From DASPKT01 sp035627915 (GTDB taxonomy: Bacteria; Pseudomonadota; Alphaproteobacteria; Azospirillales; Azospirillaceae): DNA of 44,929 bases. Below are positions 10,501 to 17,191 of this stretch, in pieces. The stretch's first letter is position 1; each line of letters begins with the position of its first letter. The position numbers and the translations under genes were made by a program. The notes beneath the pieces are model-generated. The model made no database searches, was not told where the DNA came from, and worked only from the letters and a program-made list of their open reading frames with translations. The stretch lies in contig DASPKT010000196.1 of the NCBI GenBank assembly GCA_035627915.1, positions 1-44,929 on the forward strand, in the 5' to 3' direction.

Positions 10501-11478
10501 CGCATCCACGACGCGCCGACGGGCTTCCTGCCGACGCTGAACGCGCTGCTGCACTACGTCCACGTCGACGACCGCGCGATGTTCACCCAGCGCATCGACG
10601 CCTGCCGGCGCCAGGGCACCTCGTTCCGCTGCGAGGTCCGGGTGGTGCGGGCCGACGCCACGGTGCGCTACGTCGACACGATCGGCGAGGCGGAGCGCGA
10701 CATGGACGGCACCGTGGTCGCCGTCTTCGGCGTCATCCACGACATCACCGACAAGAAGCTGGTGGAGGAGCAGCTGCGCGGCCGCGCCACCCACCTGGAC
10801 GTGCTGGTGAACGAGCGCAACGCCGAGCTGGAGCGCCGGGTGCGCGAGCGCGAGCTGCTGCTGCAGGAGCTGCAGCACCGCATCAAGAACAACCTGCAGA
10901 TGATCTCCTCGCTGATCGCCATGCAGAAGGCCCGCCACCCCGAGGCGGCCAACGTGCTGGACAGCCTGGCGGTGCGGGTGGGCGCCGTCGCCTTCGTCTA
11001 CGACCTCATGGTCAAGCGCGCCGACACCGAGACCGCCGACCTGGTGGCGACGCTGAAGGAGATCGCCCAGGCGTCGCAGGCCAACGCGCCGCAGGGGGTG
11101 CGGGTGGACGCCTCCTTCGACGAGGCGGAGTGCCTGGTGCCGGCCGACCAGGCCTCCAAGCTGGCGATGATCACGCAGGAGCTGATCTTCAACGCGCTGA
11201 AGCACGCCTTCCCCGGCCGCGACGGGCGCATCAACGTGCGGCTCGGCCGGGTCGGGACGGAGTGGCGGCTGGTGGTGGAGGACGACGGGGTCGGGGCCGC
11301 GGCGGAGAGCCGGGCCGGACGCACCGGCCTGGGGCTCCAGCTCGTCCGCTCCCTGCTGCGCGACATGGATGGGCGGCTGGAGCGGGTCGCCCAGCGCGGC
11401 ACCCGCTTCGACGTGGTCTTCCCCGACCAGATGACGACCACCCAGGCCCCGGCGGAGACGCTGCTGGCCAGGACCTGA
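7504..11478 (+). CDS. CheB-CheR-PAS-HisKA_2 histidine kinase fusion protein
   Basis: 1324 residues from the ATG at 7504, which has no clear ribosome-binding site. The frame is open to a GTG at 7405, so the N-terminus is uncertain. Order of parts: a CheB methylesterase domain (about 18-200) with S27 in SSAGG, H54 in QHLAPKH and the Asp of GTGSDG; a CheR methyltransferase (about 215-465) with VPGCATGEEVYS, FATDIDEQA and SCRNLLIYM; a long coiled coil of NEELQA-type heptads (about 634-720); three PAS-like domains (about 720-1090, the last two each closing in SDITKRKE or HDITDKK); a HisKA_2 H-box (LQELQHRIKNNLQM); and a GHKL ATPase (QELIFNALKHAF, GTGLGLQLVRS-like). No receiver precedes CheB. Fusions of this architecture are known in alphaproteobacteria. 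Their methylation target is unclear. It is not in a chemotaxis operon here. Confidence 0.93.
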   Translation: MDELVSNPEPPAEPRSSDFYLTGVASSAGGLEALEPLVGALSAAAPMAYVVVQHLAPKHRSMLADLLSRDTNLRVEEVTDGVVPAPGVIYITPPNHDVEYDGEALRLLQPSHAIGPKPSADRFFRSLAEALGPRAVGVILSGTGSDGAAGAKAISEAGGIVLAQDPRTARYDGMPRAAIDTGVVSTVLAPAEIGHKLNTYAHSPSREEVFPAPEGTNDPLPLVLARVEELTGVDFSGYKPSTLRRRLARRVMAAGVPDTQGYLELLHQEPAEAQRFVKEALISVTAFFRDAEIFEQVRPVVDEIVARKRDGQSVRVWVPGCATGEEVYSLAILIQEAIRHQKRRLHVQIFATDIDEQAMAQARQGTYAEAALDPIPADMRERYFQRHGPQYLVTKELRDCVIFARHDVTRDTPFVRIDLVSCRNLLIYMTHDLQRDVLSSFHFALNADGFLVLGKSENTGAASDQFSPLSVDSNKVFRRNPMPSSPVIRPMPVRRPQEARSRSTPAELAIRGALIAHYQPKAMLVTVTGDIREVEGSLDGYLSFGSGKTQLNATKLLIPELRGELWTLLGRARKEKAATYGLAKETARGRVRLVVRPAAEDEHGQPLFLVVIEELNEALAGVAPPVATDRTAEIEQELTATREHLQSVIEELEVSNEELQAVNEELQASNEELQATSEEMETSNEELQATNEELTTVNDELRRRTAELQALNDQLENIQHSIGYAIVILDRRLRVLRYSREAVRYFGLTTADMGEPLAGIPMHLDIPTLHEKLGETLQAGTIHALEIETGRASLAVRIRPFVTAGGAIEGAVLLVMDETQYRQAQRRLAASEERFALAVQGSSDGVWDQMELGSDDGFWSPRMLQILGLPPQGERTSLEALEERVHPDERAGFRAALDRHLKEQRPFDVECRLRVGPSRHGLGQEDYGWFQVRGQAVWNRFGQPVRMAGSISDITKRKEAELRIMSLYEQLMRAEELVGVGHWRLEMRSGQMYWSDEVYRIHDAPTGFLPTLNALLHYVHVDDRAMFTQRIDACRRQGTSFRCEVRVVRADATVRYVDTIGEAERDMDGTVVAVFGVIHDITDKKLVEEQLRGRATHLDVLVNERNAELERRVRERELLLQELQHRIKNNLQMISSLIAMQKARHPEAANVLDSLAVRVGAVAFVYDLMVKRADTETADLVATLKEIAQASQANAPQGVRVDASFDEAECLVPADQASKLAMITQELIFNALKHAFPGRDGRINVRLGRVGTEWRLVVEDDGVGAAAESRAGRTGLGLQLVRSLLRDMDGRLERVAQRGTRFDVVFPDQMTTTQAPAETLLART

Positions 11479-11483
11479 GGGAC

Positions 11484-12368
11484 TCAGTCCGCCGCGGCCG
11501 TCGCGCCCTCCCCCAGCGCCTCCAGGAAGGCCATCGCCGCCCGCCCGGCGCCCTGCGGCCAGACGTGCGGGTACCAGCGCCCGCCGGAGCCGGTGTCCTG
11601 CCCGTGCTCGCACCAGACCACCTGCGCGCCCGTCCCGCCGCCGGTCGCCTCGCAGTCATAGGCGGGCGGGTGCGACGGCAGCGCCGCCGTCTCTGGGTGC
11701 GCCCCCGCCAGCCCGTTCTGGGCGAGGAAGGCGTCGCGGGCCCGCTCGCCCTCCCCGACCGGCACCAGATGGTCGTCCGGGTTGTGCACCACCAATGCTG
11801 CGACGCGGCCGCGGCAGGTCCGCGCCGGATCGCGTGCCACGATGCCGCCGCCCAGGCTCGCCACGCCGGCCAGCACGTCGCCGCGGGCGCAGCCCAGGCT
11901 GTTGGCGAAGGTGGCGCCCAGGGAATGGCCGACGGCGTGCACCTGCGCCAGGTCCACGCAGTAGTCCGCCGCCAGCCGGGCGAGCCAGGCGTCGAACAGG
12001 GCGAAGTCGCGCAAGGCGCCCGGCGGGTCGCCCGGGTCCGACCAGGCGAAGCGCCCGTCCGCCGCCCGCAGCGCCTGCGGGTAGACGAAGATCGCCGGGC
12101 CGCCCGCGCCCGCCTCCAGCCCGTAGTAGCGCCGCACCCGCGCCGCGTCGTCGGTGCGGCCGTGGAAGGCGAAGACCAGCCGGTGCGGCGTGCCGGGGTC
12201 GTACCCCTCCGGCACCGCCACGATGGCCGCGCGCTCCCGCCCCATGACCTCGACCGAGGACGGGGGAGACGGCGGCGGGGCCCGCCCGCAGCCCTCGGAG
12301 GGGCGGGACGCGGCCGGGGCCGCCCAGAGCAGGAGCGCGGCGAGCGCCGCCAGGAACCGGGCCGGCAT
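11484..12368 (-). CDS. Secreted esterase of the PHB depolymerase / LpqC family
   Basis: 294 residues beginning with a Sec signal peptide (MPARFLAALAALLLWAAPAAS, cleavage near residue 20). It has an alpha/beta-hydrolase fold with VHAVGHSLGATF (nucleophile S149), PDDHLVP (likely acid D199) and RWYPHVWP (likely base H268). The oxyanion loop FAFHGRTDD and the sequence FVYPQAL are typical of polyhydroxybutyrate depolymerase-like and feruloyl-esterase-like enzymes (CE1 relatives). It probably cleaves ester bonds outside the cytoplasm, with the true substrate open. The stop lies only 5 nt from the stop of the convergent kinase fusion, leaving no room for a terminator between them. Minus-strand tonB is 53 nt upstream, so both may share a transcript. 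Confidence 0.87.
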   Translation of the reverse strand: MPARFLAALAALLLWAAPAASRPSEGCGRAPPPSPPSSVEVMGRERAAIVAVPEGYDPGTPHRLVFAFHGRTDDAARVRRYYGLEAGAGGPAIFVYPQALRAADGRFAWSDPGDPPGALRDFALFDAWLARLAADYCVDLAQVHAVGHSLGATFANSLGCARGDVLAGVASLGGGIVARDPARTCRGRVAALVVHNPDDHLVPVGEGERARDAFLAQNGLAGAHPETAALPSHPPAYDCEATGGGTGAQVVWCEHGQDTGSGGRWYPHVWPQGAGRAAMAFLEALGEGATAAAD

Positions 12369-12384
12369 GACGCAAGGTGCAACA

Positions 12385-12419
12385 GCCGGCCCGGCCCCGG
12401 ATCACGCCGGACGGCCGGC
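12385..12419. repeat. GC-rich inverted repeat between tonB-like gene and esterase
   Basis: GCCGGCC at 12385-12391 pairs with GGCCGGC at 12413-12419 across 21 nt. It sits just after the TonB-family stop and just before the esterase start. There is no T-run on either strand, so it could be an attenuator or chance in such GC-rich DNA. Confidence 0.3.
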
Positions 12420-12421
12420 AC

Positions 12422-13015
12422 TCAGTCGATGGAGAAGCTGACCGGCAGCACCACGGCAACGGGGTTGCCGGGCACGTCGCGCGGCACGGGGGGAAGGGGG
12501 GAGGCGGTGCGCACGGCCGCCAGCGCCGCGTCGTCCAGGTCCTGGTGGCCGGAACCGGTCAGCAACCGTACGTAGATCACCTTGCCCAGCCGGTCCATGG
12601 TGAACTTCACCATGACGGTCCCCTCCCGCCCCTGGGACAGCGCCGAGTCGGGGTAGCGCGTGCGCGACCGCACGCGGGCCAGCAGCAGCTCCCGCCAGCC
12701 CGCGGTCAGCGATTCCGGCCCGCCCGGCGACGGCAGGCTCGCCAGGGAGGCGGTGGATTTCGGCGTCTCCGGCGGCGGCGGGTCGGGGGTCCGCAGGGGC
12801 GAGGGCTCGGGCGGCGCCGGGGCGGGCGGGGGCGGGGCCGCGGTGATCTCGACCGGGATCAGCAGGTCGGGCGCCGGCTCCCGCTCCGGCCCGAACGGCC
12901 AGAACAGGGCGAGCCCCGCCAGCAGCGCGTGCGCCAGGGCGGAGGCGGCCAGGAACAGCCCCATCCCCTGCCGCCGCGCCGCCGGCCGCTCCGGCGTTCC
13001 GTATCCGTCCCGCAT
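12422..13015 (-). CDS. tonB: TonB-family energy transducer
   Basis: 197 residues from the ATG at 13015 (the frame extends 12 codons further up to 13051 without a better start). One N-terminal membrane helix (MGLFLAASALAHALLAGLAL) is followed by a proline-rich linker (APPPPAPAPPEPSPL and PDPPPPETP) that would span the periplasm. The C-terminal TonB domain contains RYPDSALSQGREGTVMVKF, LLTGSGHQDLDDAALAAV and VPVSFSID-like strands. TonB passes proton-motive-force energy from ExbB/ExbD to outer-membrane receptors. No exbB or exbD is in the window. A TonB-dependent receptor is encoded divergently 253 nt away, which makes that receptor its probable partner. The symbol denotes family; several tonB paralogues are usual in such genomes. 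Confidence 0.88.
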   Translation of the reverse strand: MRDGYGTPERPAARRQGMGLFLAASALAHALLAGLALFWPFGPEREPAPDLLIPVEITAAPPPPAPAPPEPSPLRTPDPPPPETPKSTASLASLPSPGGPESLTAGWRELLLARVRSRTRYPDSALSQGREGTVMVKFTMDRLGKVIYVRLLTGSGHQDLDDAALAAVRTASPLPPVPRDVPGNPVAVVLPVSFSID

Positions 13016-13205
13016 GATCCGCACAAGACACGAACGCCCGGCGGGGCTCAAGCGTCACAAGCGGCAGGGCGGAAACGGGCCGCGGGACACCGCCGATGGT
13101 GTTGCGATGCGGCAACGGGGGGACAGGATTCGGCCAAGGCCGGTCGTTTCCGTGCTCATGCCCGAGGAAACGGTAGCCCGGATGCAATATAACCGACACA
13201 CCTAA

Positions 13206-13217
13206 CGTGTTAACACG
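13206..13217. promoter_or_regulatory. Perfect 12-bp palindrome, candidate operator between tonB and the receptor gene
   Basis: CGTGTTAACACG reads the same on both strands and lies 51 nt before the receptor ATG, within the 253-nt region shared with divergent tonB. A -10-like TATAAC is at 13188-13193, but no matching -35 is seen. The position just downstream of that element would suit a repressor. The regulator is unknown; the sequence is neither a Fur box nor a TetR operator I recognise. Confidence 0.45.
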
Positions 13218-13268
13218 CCCGCCGTCTGGCGCTTCGCCGCCCCGCCAAATTCTCTCGGGATACTGCCA

Positions 13269-16200
13269 ATGAACGCATTCGTTCGTCGCCATCTCACCGT
13301 GCTGAAGCTCAGCACCGCCGCCCTCTCCATCGCCGCCGCCGTGTCGGCCGTGCCTGCGGTCGCGCAGGAGACGACCTCGTCGATCCGCGGCCTGATCATG
13401 GCGACGGAGGGCAATCCGGCCGACGTCGAGGTGAAGATCACCCACGTTCCCTCGGGCACCGTGTCGACCGCGACCGTGAACGAGGAAGGCCGCTTCGGCG
13501 CCACCGGCCTGCGCGTCGGCGGCCCCTACACGATCCAGCTGACCGGCCCGGGCTTCAAGCCGTTCAAGGTCGAGGAGGTCTACGTCCAGCTCGGCCAGCC
13601 CTACTTCCTGGGCGTGCCGATGGAGATGGCCGGCGGCGACGTGCAGGAGGTGGTCATCACCGGCACGCGCCTGGCGGAGCTGGCGGCCGGCATCGGCACC
13701 CAGTTCAGCGAGGAGGACATCCGCAACGCCCCGTCGATCAGCCGCGACCTGCGCGACGTGATCCGGAACGACCCGAAGGTCTCCCTCGACCCGACCAACG
13801 TCAACGCGATCAGCATCGCCGGCACCAACAACCGGTTCAACAGCCTGACCGTCGACGGCGTGCGCCAGAGCGACGACTTCGGCCTGAACAACAACGGCTA
13901 CCCGACCCAGCGCTCGCCGATCTCCATCGACGCGGTGGAGCAGGTGTCGGTGCTGACCGCGCCGTACGACGTTGAGTACAGCAACTTCCAGGGCGGCACG
14001 ATCAACATCGTGACCAAGTCGGGCACCAACGAGTTCCACGGCTCGGTGTTCGGCTACTACAACGACGACAGCATCGCCGGCGACAAGAGCCGTGAGCGCG
14101 ACCTGACCTTCAGCTTCGAGGAGAAGACCTACGGCGGCACGCTGGGCGGCCCGATCCTCCAGGACAAGCTCTTCTTCTTCGGCAGCTACGAGAACTTCAA
14201 GCGCAAGGCGCCGGTCGAGACCGGCCCGGCGGGCTCCGGCCTGCCGGTCGAGGTGCCCCAGGTCACCCAGGCCGACTACAACGCCGTCATCAACGCCGCC
14301 CGCTCCGTCTACAACTTCGATCCGCTGGAACTGTCGGACGAGCTGAAGGAGAAGGACGAGAAGATCCTCGGCAAGATCGACTGGAACATCACCGAGGCCC
14401 ACCGCGCGACCTTCACCTACCAGCGCACCGAGGGCAACGAGGTCGTCCAGAACAATTCCAGCCTGTCGCTGCGCCGGGTCGCGTCGCCGTCGAACTGGTA
14501 CAACCGGGCGATCACGATGAACGCCTACTCCGGCCAGCTCTTCTCCGACTGGACGGACAACTTCTCCACCGAGCTGAAGTTCGGCATCAAGGAGGTGGAG
14601 GTCCTGCAGGAGCCGCTGGCCGGCAACGAGTTCGCGGAGATGCAGGTCACCACCCCGGGCGGCGGCACCGTCTATATCGGCCCGGACGAGTCGCGCCACG
14701 CCAACTACCTGACCAACGACCTCCAAACCTTCAAGGCGAAGGCGCAGTACCTGTGGGGCGACCATACCTTCACCGGCGGCTACGAGCGTGAGGACCTGGA
14801 CATCTTCAACCTGTTCGTCCAGCGCGCGCAGGGCCAGTTCATCTTCGCCAGCATCAACGACTTCATCGCCCGCCGGGCGACGACCCTGAACTACCAGAAC
14901 GCCTTCACCAACGACGCGAACGACGCGGCGGCGGACTTCTCCTACGCGGTGGACAGCTTCTACCTGCAGGACGAGTTCATCGCGACCGACGCGCTGACGG
15001 TGCAGTTCGGCGTGCGCTACGACCGCTGGAGCTCCGACGACACCCCGCCGGAGAACGCCAACTACATCGCCCGCAACGGCTTCTCCAACACCGAGACGCT
15101 GGATGGCCGCGACCTGTGGCAGCCGCGCCTGGGCATCACCTACCAGGCGACCGACACCACCACGATCCGCGGCGGCGCCGGCAAGTTCGGCGGCGGCTCG
15201 CCGAACGTCTGGATCTCCAACAGCTTCAGCAACGACGGCACCACCGTCGTGTCGCAGACGATCAACCGCACCTCGCCGCTGGCGTCGGCGCTCGACAACG
15301 TCAACGGCTTCGACCTGCCGCAGAACGTCCTGAACAACCACACGACGCTGCGCGGCAACGGCCCGGTCAACGCCATCGACCCGAAGTTCAAGATCCCGTC
15401 CAGCTGGCGCTACAGCTTCGCCGTCGACCAGGTCTTCGACATGGGCGCGCTCGGCGACGAGTGGCAGCTGACCGCCGAGGTGCTCTACACCGAGACCGAG
15501 GACGCCCCGATCTGGCGCGACCTGGTGCTGACCCGCACCGGCACCGCTCCGGACGGCCGCCCGATCTACGGCCGCCGCACCGGCGTCCCCGGCAGCGTCG
15601 GCAACGACCTGCTGCTGACCAACACTGGCGAGGGCCACGGCCTGGTGCTCAGCTTCGACCTGTCGAAGCAGTGGGCGACGGACTTCGGCGACTTCGACGG
15701 CCGCGTCGGCTACGCCTACCAGGACATCAAGGACGTGAACCCGGGCACCAGCTCGACCGCCCTGTCGAACTGGGACAACCTCGCCACGTCCGACATCAAC
15801 GATCCCGACCTGGCGACCTCCAACTACGAGATCAAGCACCGCTTCACCTACGGCGGCTCGTGGGCGAAGGCGTTCTTCGGCGACTACGAGACCGGCTTCA
15901 GCTTCTTCGGCGAGAGCCGCATCGGCCGTCCCTACAGCTACACCTTCGCGGGCAACTCGCCTGTCTTCGGCGACCCGCGCCAGGGCTCGCGCCAGCGCCA
16001 GCTGTTCTACGTGCCGCGTGACCAGAACGACGTCATCCTGGGTGCCGGCCTGACCTGGGCCCAGCTCGACAAGTTCATCACCGACGAGGGGCTGGACAAC
16101 TACCGGGGCCAGATCGCGCCGCGCAACGGGTTCAACAGCCCGTGGGTGCACCAGATCGACATCCGCTTCTCGCAGGAGATCCCGGGCATCTTCGAAGGCC

Positions 16201-16445
16201 ACAAGGGCATCTTCACCTTCGACATCCTGAACTTCGGCAACCTGGTCAACAGCGACTGGGGCCGCCTGGAGCAGGTCAGCTTCCCCGGCGTCTCACCGGT
16301 CGTGCAGGCGGCCCTCGACCCGGCCACCGGCAAGTACGTCTACACCCTGCCGTCGGGTTCCACGACGCTGCAGGGCGCCCGCAACACCCTCAGCGCCCAG
16401 AACTCGGTCTGGCGCATGCAGGTGGGCGTGCGGTACGAGTTCTGA
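13269..16445 (+). CDS. Oar-like TonB-dependent outer-membrane receptor
   Basis: 1058 residues. A signal peptide ends near AVPAVAQETT (about residue 34). Residues about 36-120 form a carboxypeptidase-regulatory-like beta sandwich (SSIRGLI...NEEGRFGATGLRVGGPYTI). A TonB-box-like EVVITGTR precedes the plug (about 125-250; TVDGVRQSDDFGL, GGTINIVTKSGTNEFHGS). The remainder is a beta-barrel ending in the aromatic WRMQVGVRYEF. This layout is that of Oar-type receptors rather than classical siderophore receptors. It probably imports a large or scarce substrate, or binds peptide or polymer; nothing in the sequence names the ligand. Codon use is strongly biased to C-ending codons (AAC, ATC, GAC), which suggests high expression. 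It is divergent from tonB and followed by a strong terminator. Confidence 0.93.
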   Translation: MNAFVRRHLTVLKLSTAALSIAAAVSAVPAVAQETTSSIRGLIMATEGNPADVEVKITHVPSGTVSTATVNEEGRFGATGLRVGGPYTIQLTGPGFKPFKVEEVYVQLGQPYFLGVPMEMAGGDVQEVVITGTRLAELAAGIGTQFSEEDIRNAPSISRDLRDVIRNDPKVSLDPTNVNAISIAGTNNRFNSLTVDGVRQSDDFGLNNNGYPTQRSPISIDAVEQVSVLTAPYDVEYSNFQGGTINIVTKSGTNEFHGSVFGYYNDDSIAGDKSRERDLTFSFEEKTYGGTLGGPILQDKLFFFGSYENFKRKAPVETGPAGSGLPVEVPQVTQADYNAVINAARSVYNFDPLELSDELKEKDEKILGKIDWNITEAHRATFTYQRTEGNEVVQNNSSLSLRRVASPSNWYNRAITMNAYSGQLFSDWTDNFSTELKFGIKEVEVLQEPLAGNEFAEMQVTTPGGGTVYIGPDESRHANYLTNDLQTFKAKAQYLWGDHTFTGGYEREDLDIFNLFVQRAQGQFIFASINDFIARRATTLNYQNAFTNDANDAAADFSYAVDSFYLQDEFIATDALTVQFGVRYDRWSSDDTPPENANYIARNGFSNTETLDGRDLWQPRLGITYQATDTTTIRGGAGKFGGGSPNVWISNSFSNDGTTVVSQTINRTSPLASALDNVNGFDLPQNVLNNHTTLRGNGPVNAIDPKFKIPSSWRYSFAVDQVFDMGALGDEWQLTAEVLYTETEDAPIWRDLVLTRTGTAPDGRPIYGRRTGVPGSVGNDLLLTNTGEGHGLVLSFDLSKQWATDFGDFDGRVGYAYQDIKDVNPGTSSTALSNWDNLATSDINDPDLATSNYEIKHRFTYGGSWAKAFFGDYETGFSFFGESRIGRPYSYTFAGNSPVFGDPRQGSRQRQLFYVPRDQNDVILGAGLTWAQLDKFITDEGLDNYRGQIAPRNGFNSPWVHQIDIRFSQEIPGIFEGHKGIFTFDILNFGNLVNSDWGRLEQVSFPGVSPVVQAALDPATGKYVYTLPSGSTTLQGARNTLSAQNSVWRMQVGVRYEF

Positions 16446-16473
16446 CCGGGTCCCCCAAGGGGCACGGACAGGG

Positions 16474-16504
16474 AAAGGGCGGCCTCCGGGCCGCCCTTTT
16501 CGTT
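16474..16504 (+). terminator. Rho-independent terminator of the TonB-dependent receptor gene
   Basis: An 11-bp perfect stem, AAAGGGCGGCC (16474-16484) with GGCCGCCCTTT (16489-16499), closes a TCCG loop and runs into TTTTCGTTT. It begins 28 nt after the receptor stop and lies before the convergent Rrf2-family gene. Confidence 0.88.
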
Positions 16505-16556
16505 TGCGTAACGATCCTTGTGCCGCTTGCGTGCTGCCGCCCCGGGACGGGGCCGG

Positions 16557-17006
16557 TCAGATCGCGAAGTCCAGCGGCCCGGCCGGCGTGCCGCGCCGGC
16601 GCGCGGCCTCCGCCAGGGTGCAGCGGTCCAGCACCTCGGCCATGGCGTCGCGGGCCTTCAGCATGGCCCAGCGGACGACGCAGCTCTCCACGTCGCCGCA
16701 GTCCCGGCAGGGCTCGAAGTTGCGGCGGCTGGCGCAGCGGATGGGCGCCAGCGAGCCGTCCACCACCCGCACGATGTCGCCGATCGACAGCGCCTCGGGC
16801 GGCCGGGCCAGCCGGTAGCCGCCGTTGCGGCCGCGCACGCTCTCCAGCAGCCCGGCCTTGCGCAGCTCCAGCAGGATCGCCTCCAGGAACTTGGCCGGGA
16901 TGTTCTCGGCCGCGGCGATCTCCGCGATCTGGATGGCGCCGCCCCCATGGCGTTCGGTCAGCAGGATGGCGGCCCGTAGGGCGTACTTTGCGCGTTGGGT
17001 CAGCAT
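16557..17006 (-). CDS. Rrf2-family transcriptional regulator, probable iron-sulfur sensor
   Basis: 149 residues with the standard Rrf2 length. The winged helix-turn-helix covers about residues 1-65 (LTQRAKYALRAAILL, QIAEIAAAENIPAKFLEAIL, GRNGGYRLARPP). The dimer and cofactor segment carries cysteines at 91, 100, 103 and 109. IscR and RirA use three cysteines in this position to bind a [2Fe-2S] or [4Fe-4S] cluster, so cluster binding is likely, but the extra CRDC pair makes the ligand set uncertain. The targets may concern iron or redox. The receptor gene upstream converges on it, and the hybrid kinase gene diverges from it 185 nt away. It is not within an isc/suf cluster, so I do not call it IscR. 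Confidence 0.9.
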   Translation of the reverse strand: MLTQRAKYALRAAILLTERHGGGAIQIAEIAAAENIPAKFLEAILLELRKAGLLESVRGRNGGYRLARPPEALSIGDIVRVVDGSLAPIRCASRRNFEPCRDCGDVESCVVRWAMLKARDAMAEVLDRCTLAEAARRRGTPAGPLDFAI

Positions 17007-17075
17007 GCCGGGGCACCGGGGTCGTGTCGGGAAGGCGTCGTCCCAGGTGTAGCGAAGGTGGCGGTCCCAAGGCGA

Positions 17076-17119
17076 CCCCTTTCGCCGCCCGCCGCCCGCC
17101 GCCCCTTCGCCGAAAGGGG
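17076..17119. repeat. 9-bp inverted repeat in the Rrf2/hybrid-kinase intergenic region
   Basis: CCCCTTTCG (17076-17084) is matched by its complement CGAAAGGGG (17111-17119) across 26 nt made of CCG/CCC-rich repeats. It lies between two divergent starts and might be an operator or a structured leader. A TACACT -10-like hexamer follows at 17146-17151. Confidence 0.35.
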
Positions 17120-17191
17120 AAGGGCGGAGGGGCTAACCCGCGTGCTACACTCCGCGCCGCCCGGGGGGTCTCCCGCGGGCGGACGGAATGC

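Noticed and set aside
7483..11613. 1376-codon minus-strand open frame opposite the CheB/CheR fusion
   Set aside because: Low-complexity His/Gln/Ala/Val composition and no recognisable fold; the plus strand encodes well-conserved domains throughout.
12402..16202. 1266-codon minus-strand open frame across tonB and the receptor
   Set aside because: A shadow of the TonB-dependent receptor; composition is Val/Asp/Gln-rich without motifs.
16142..17191. Upstream extension of the hybrid kinase frame
   Set aside because: It overlaps the receptor in another frame, the terminator and the Rrf2 gene; the ATG at 17192 with GGACGGA is a better start.
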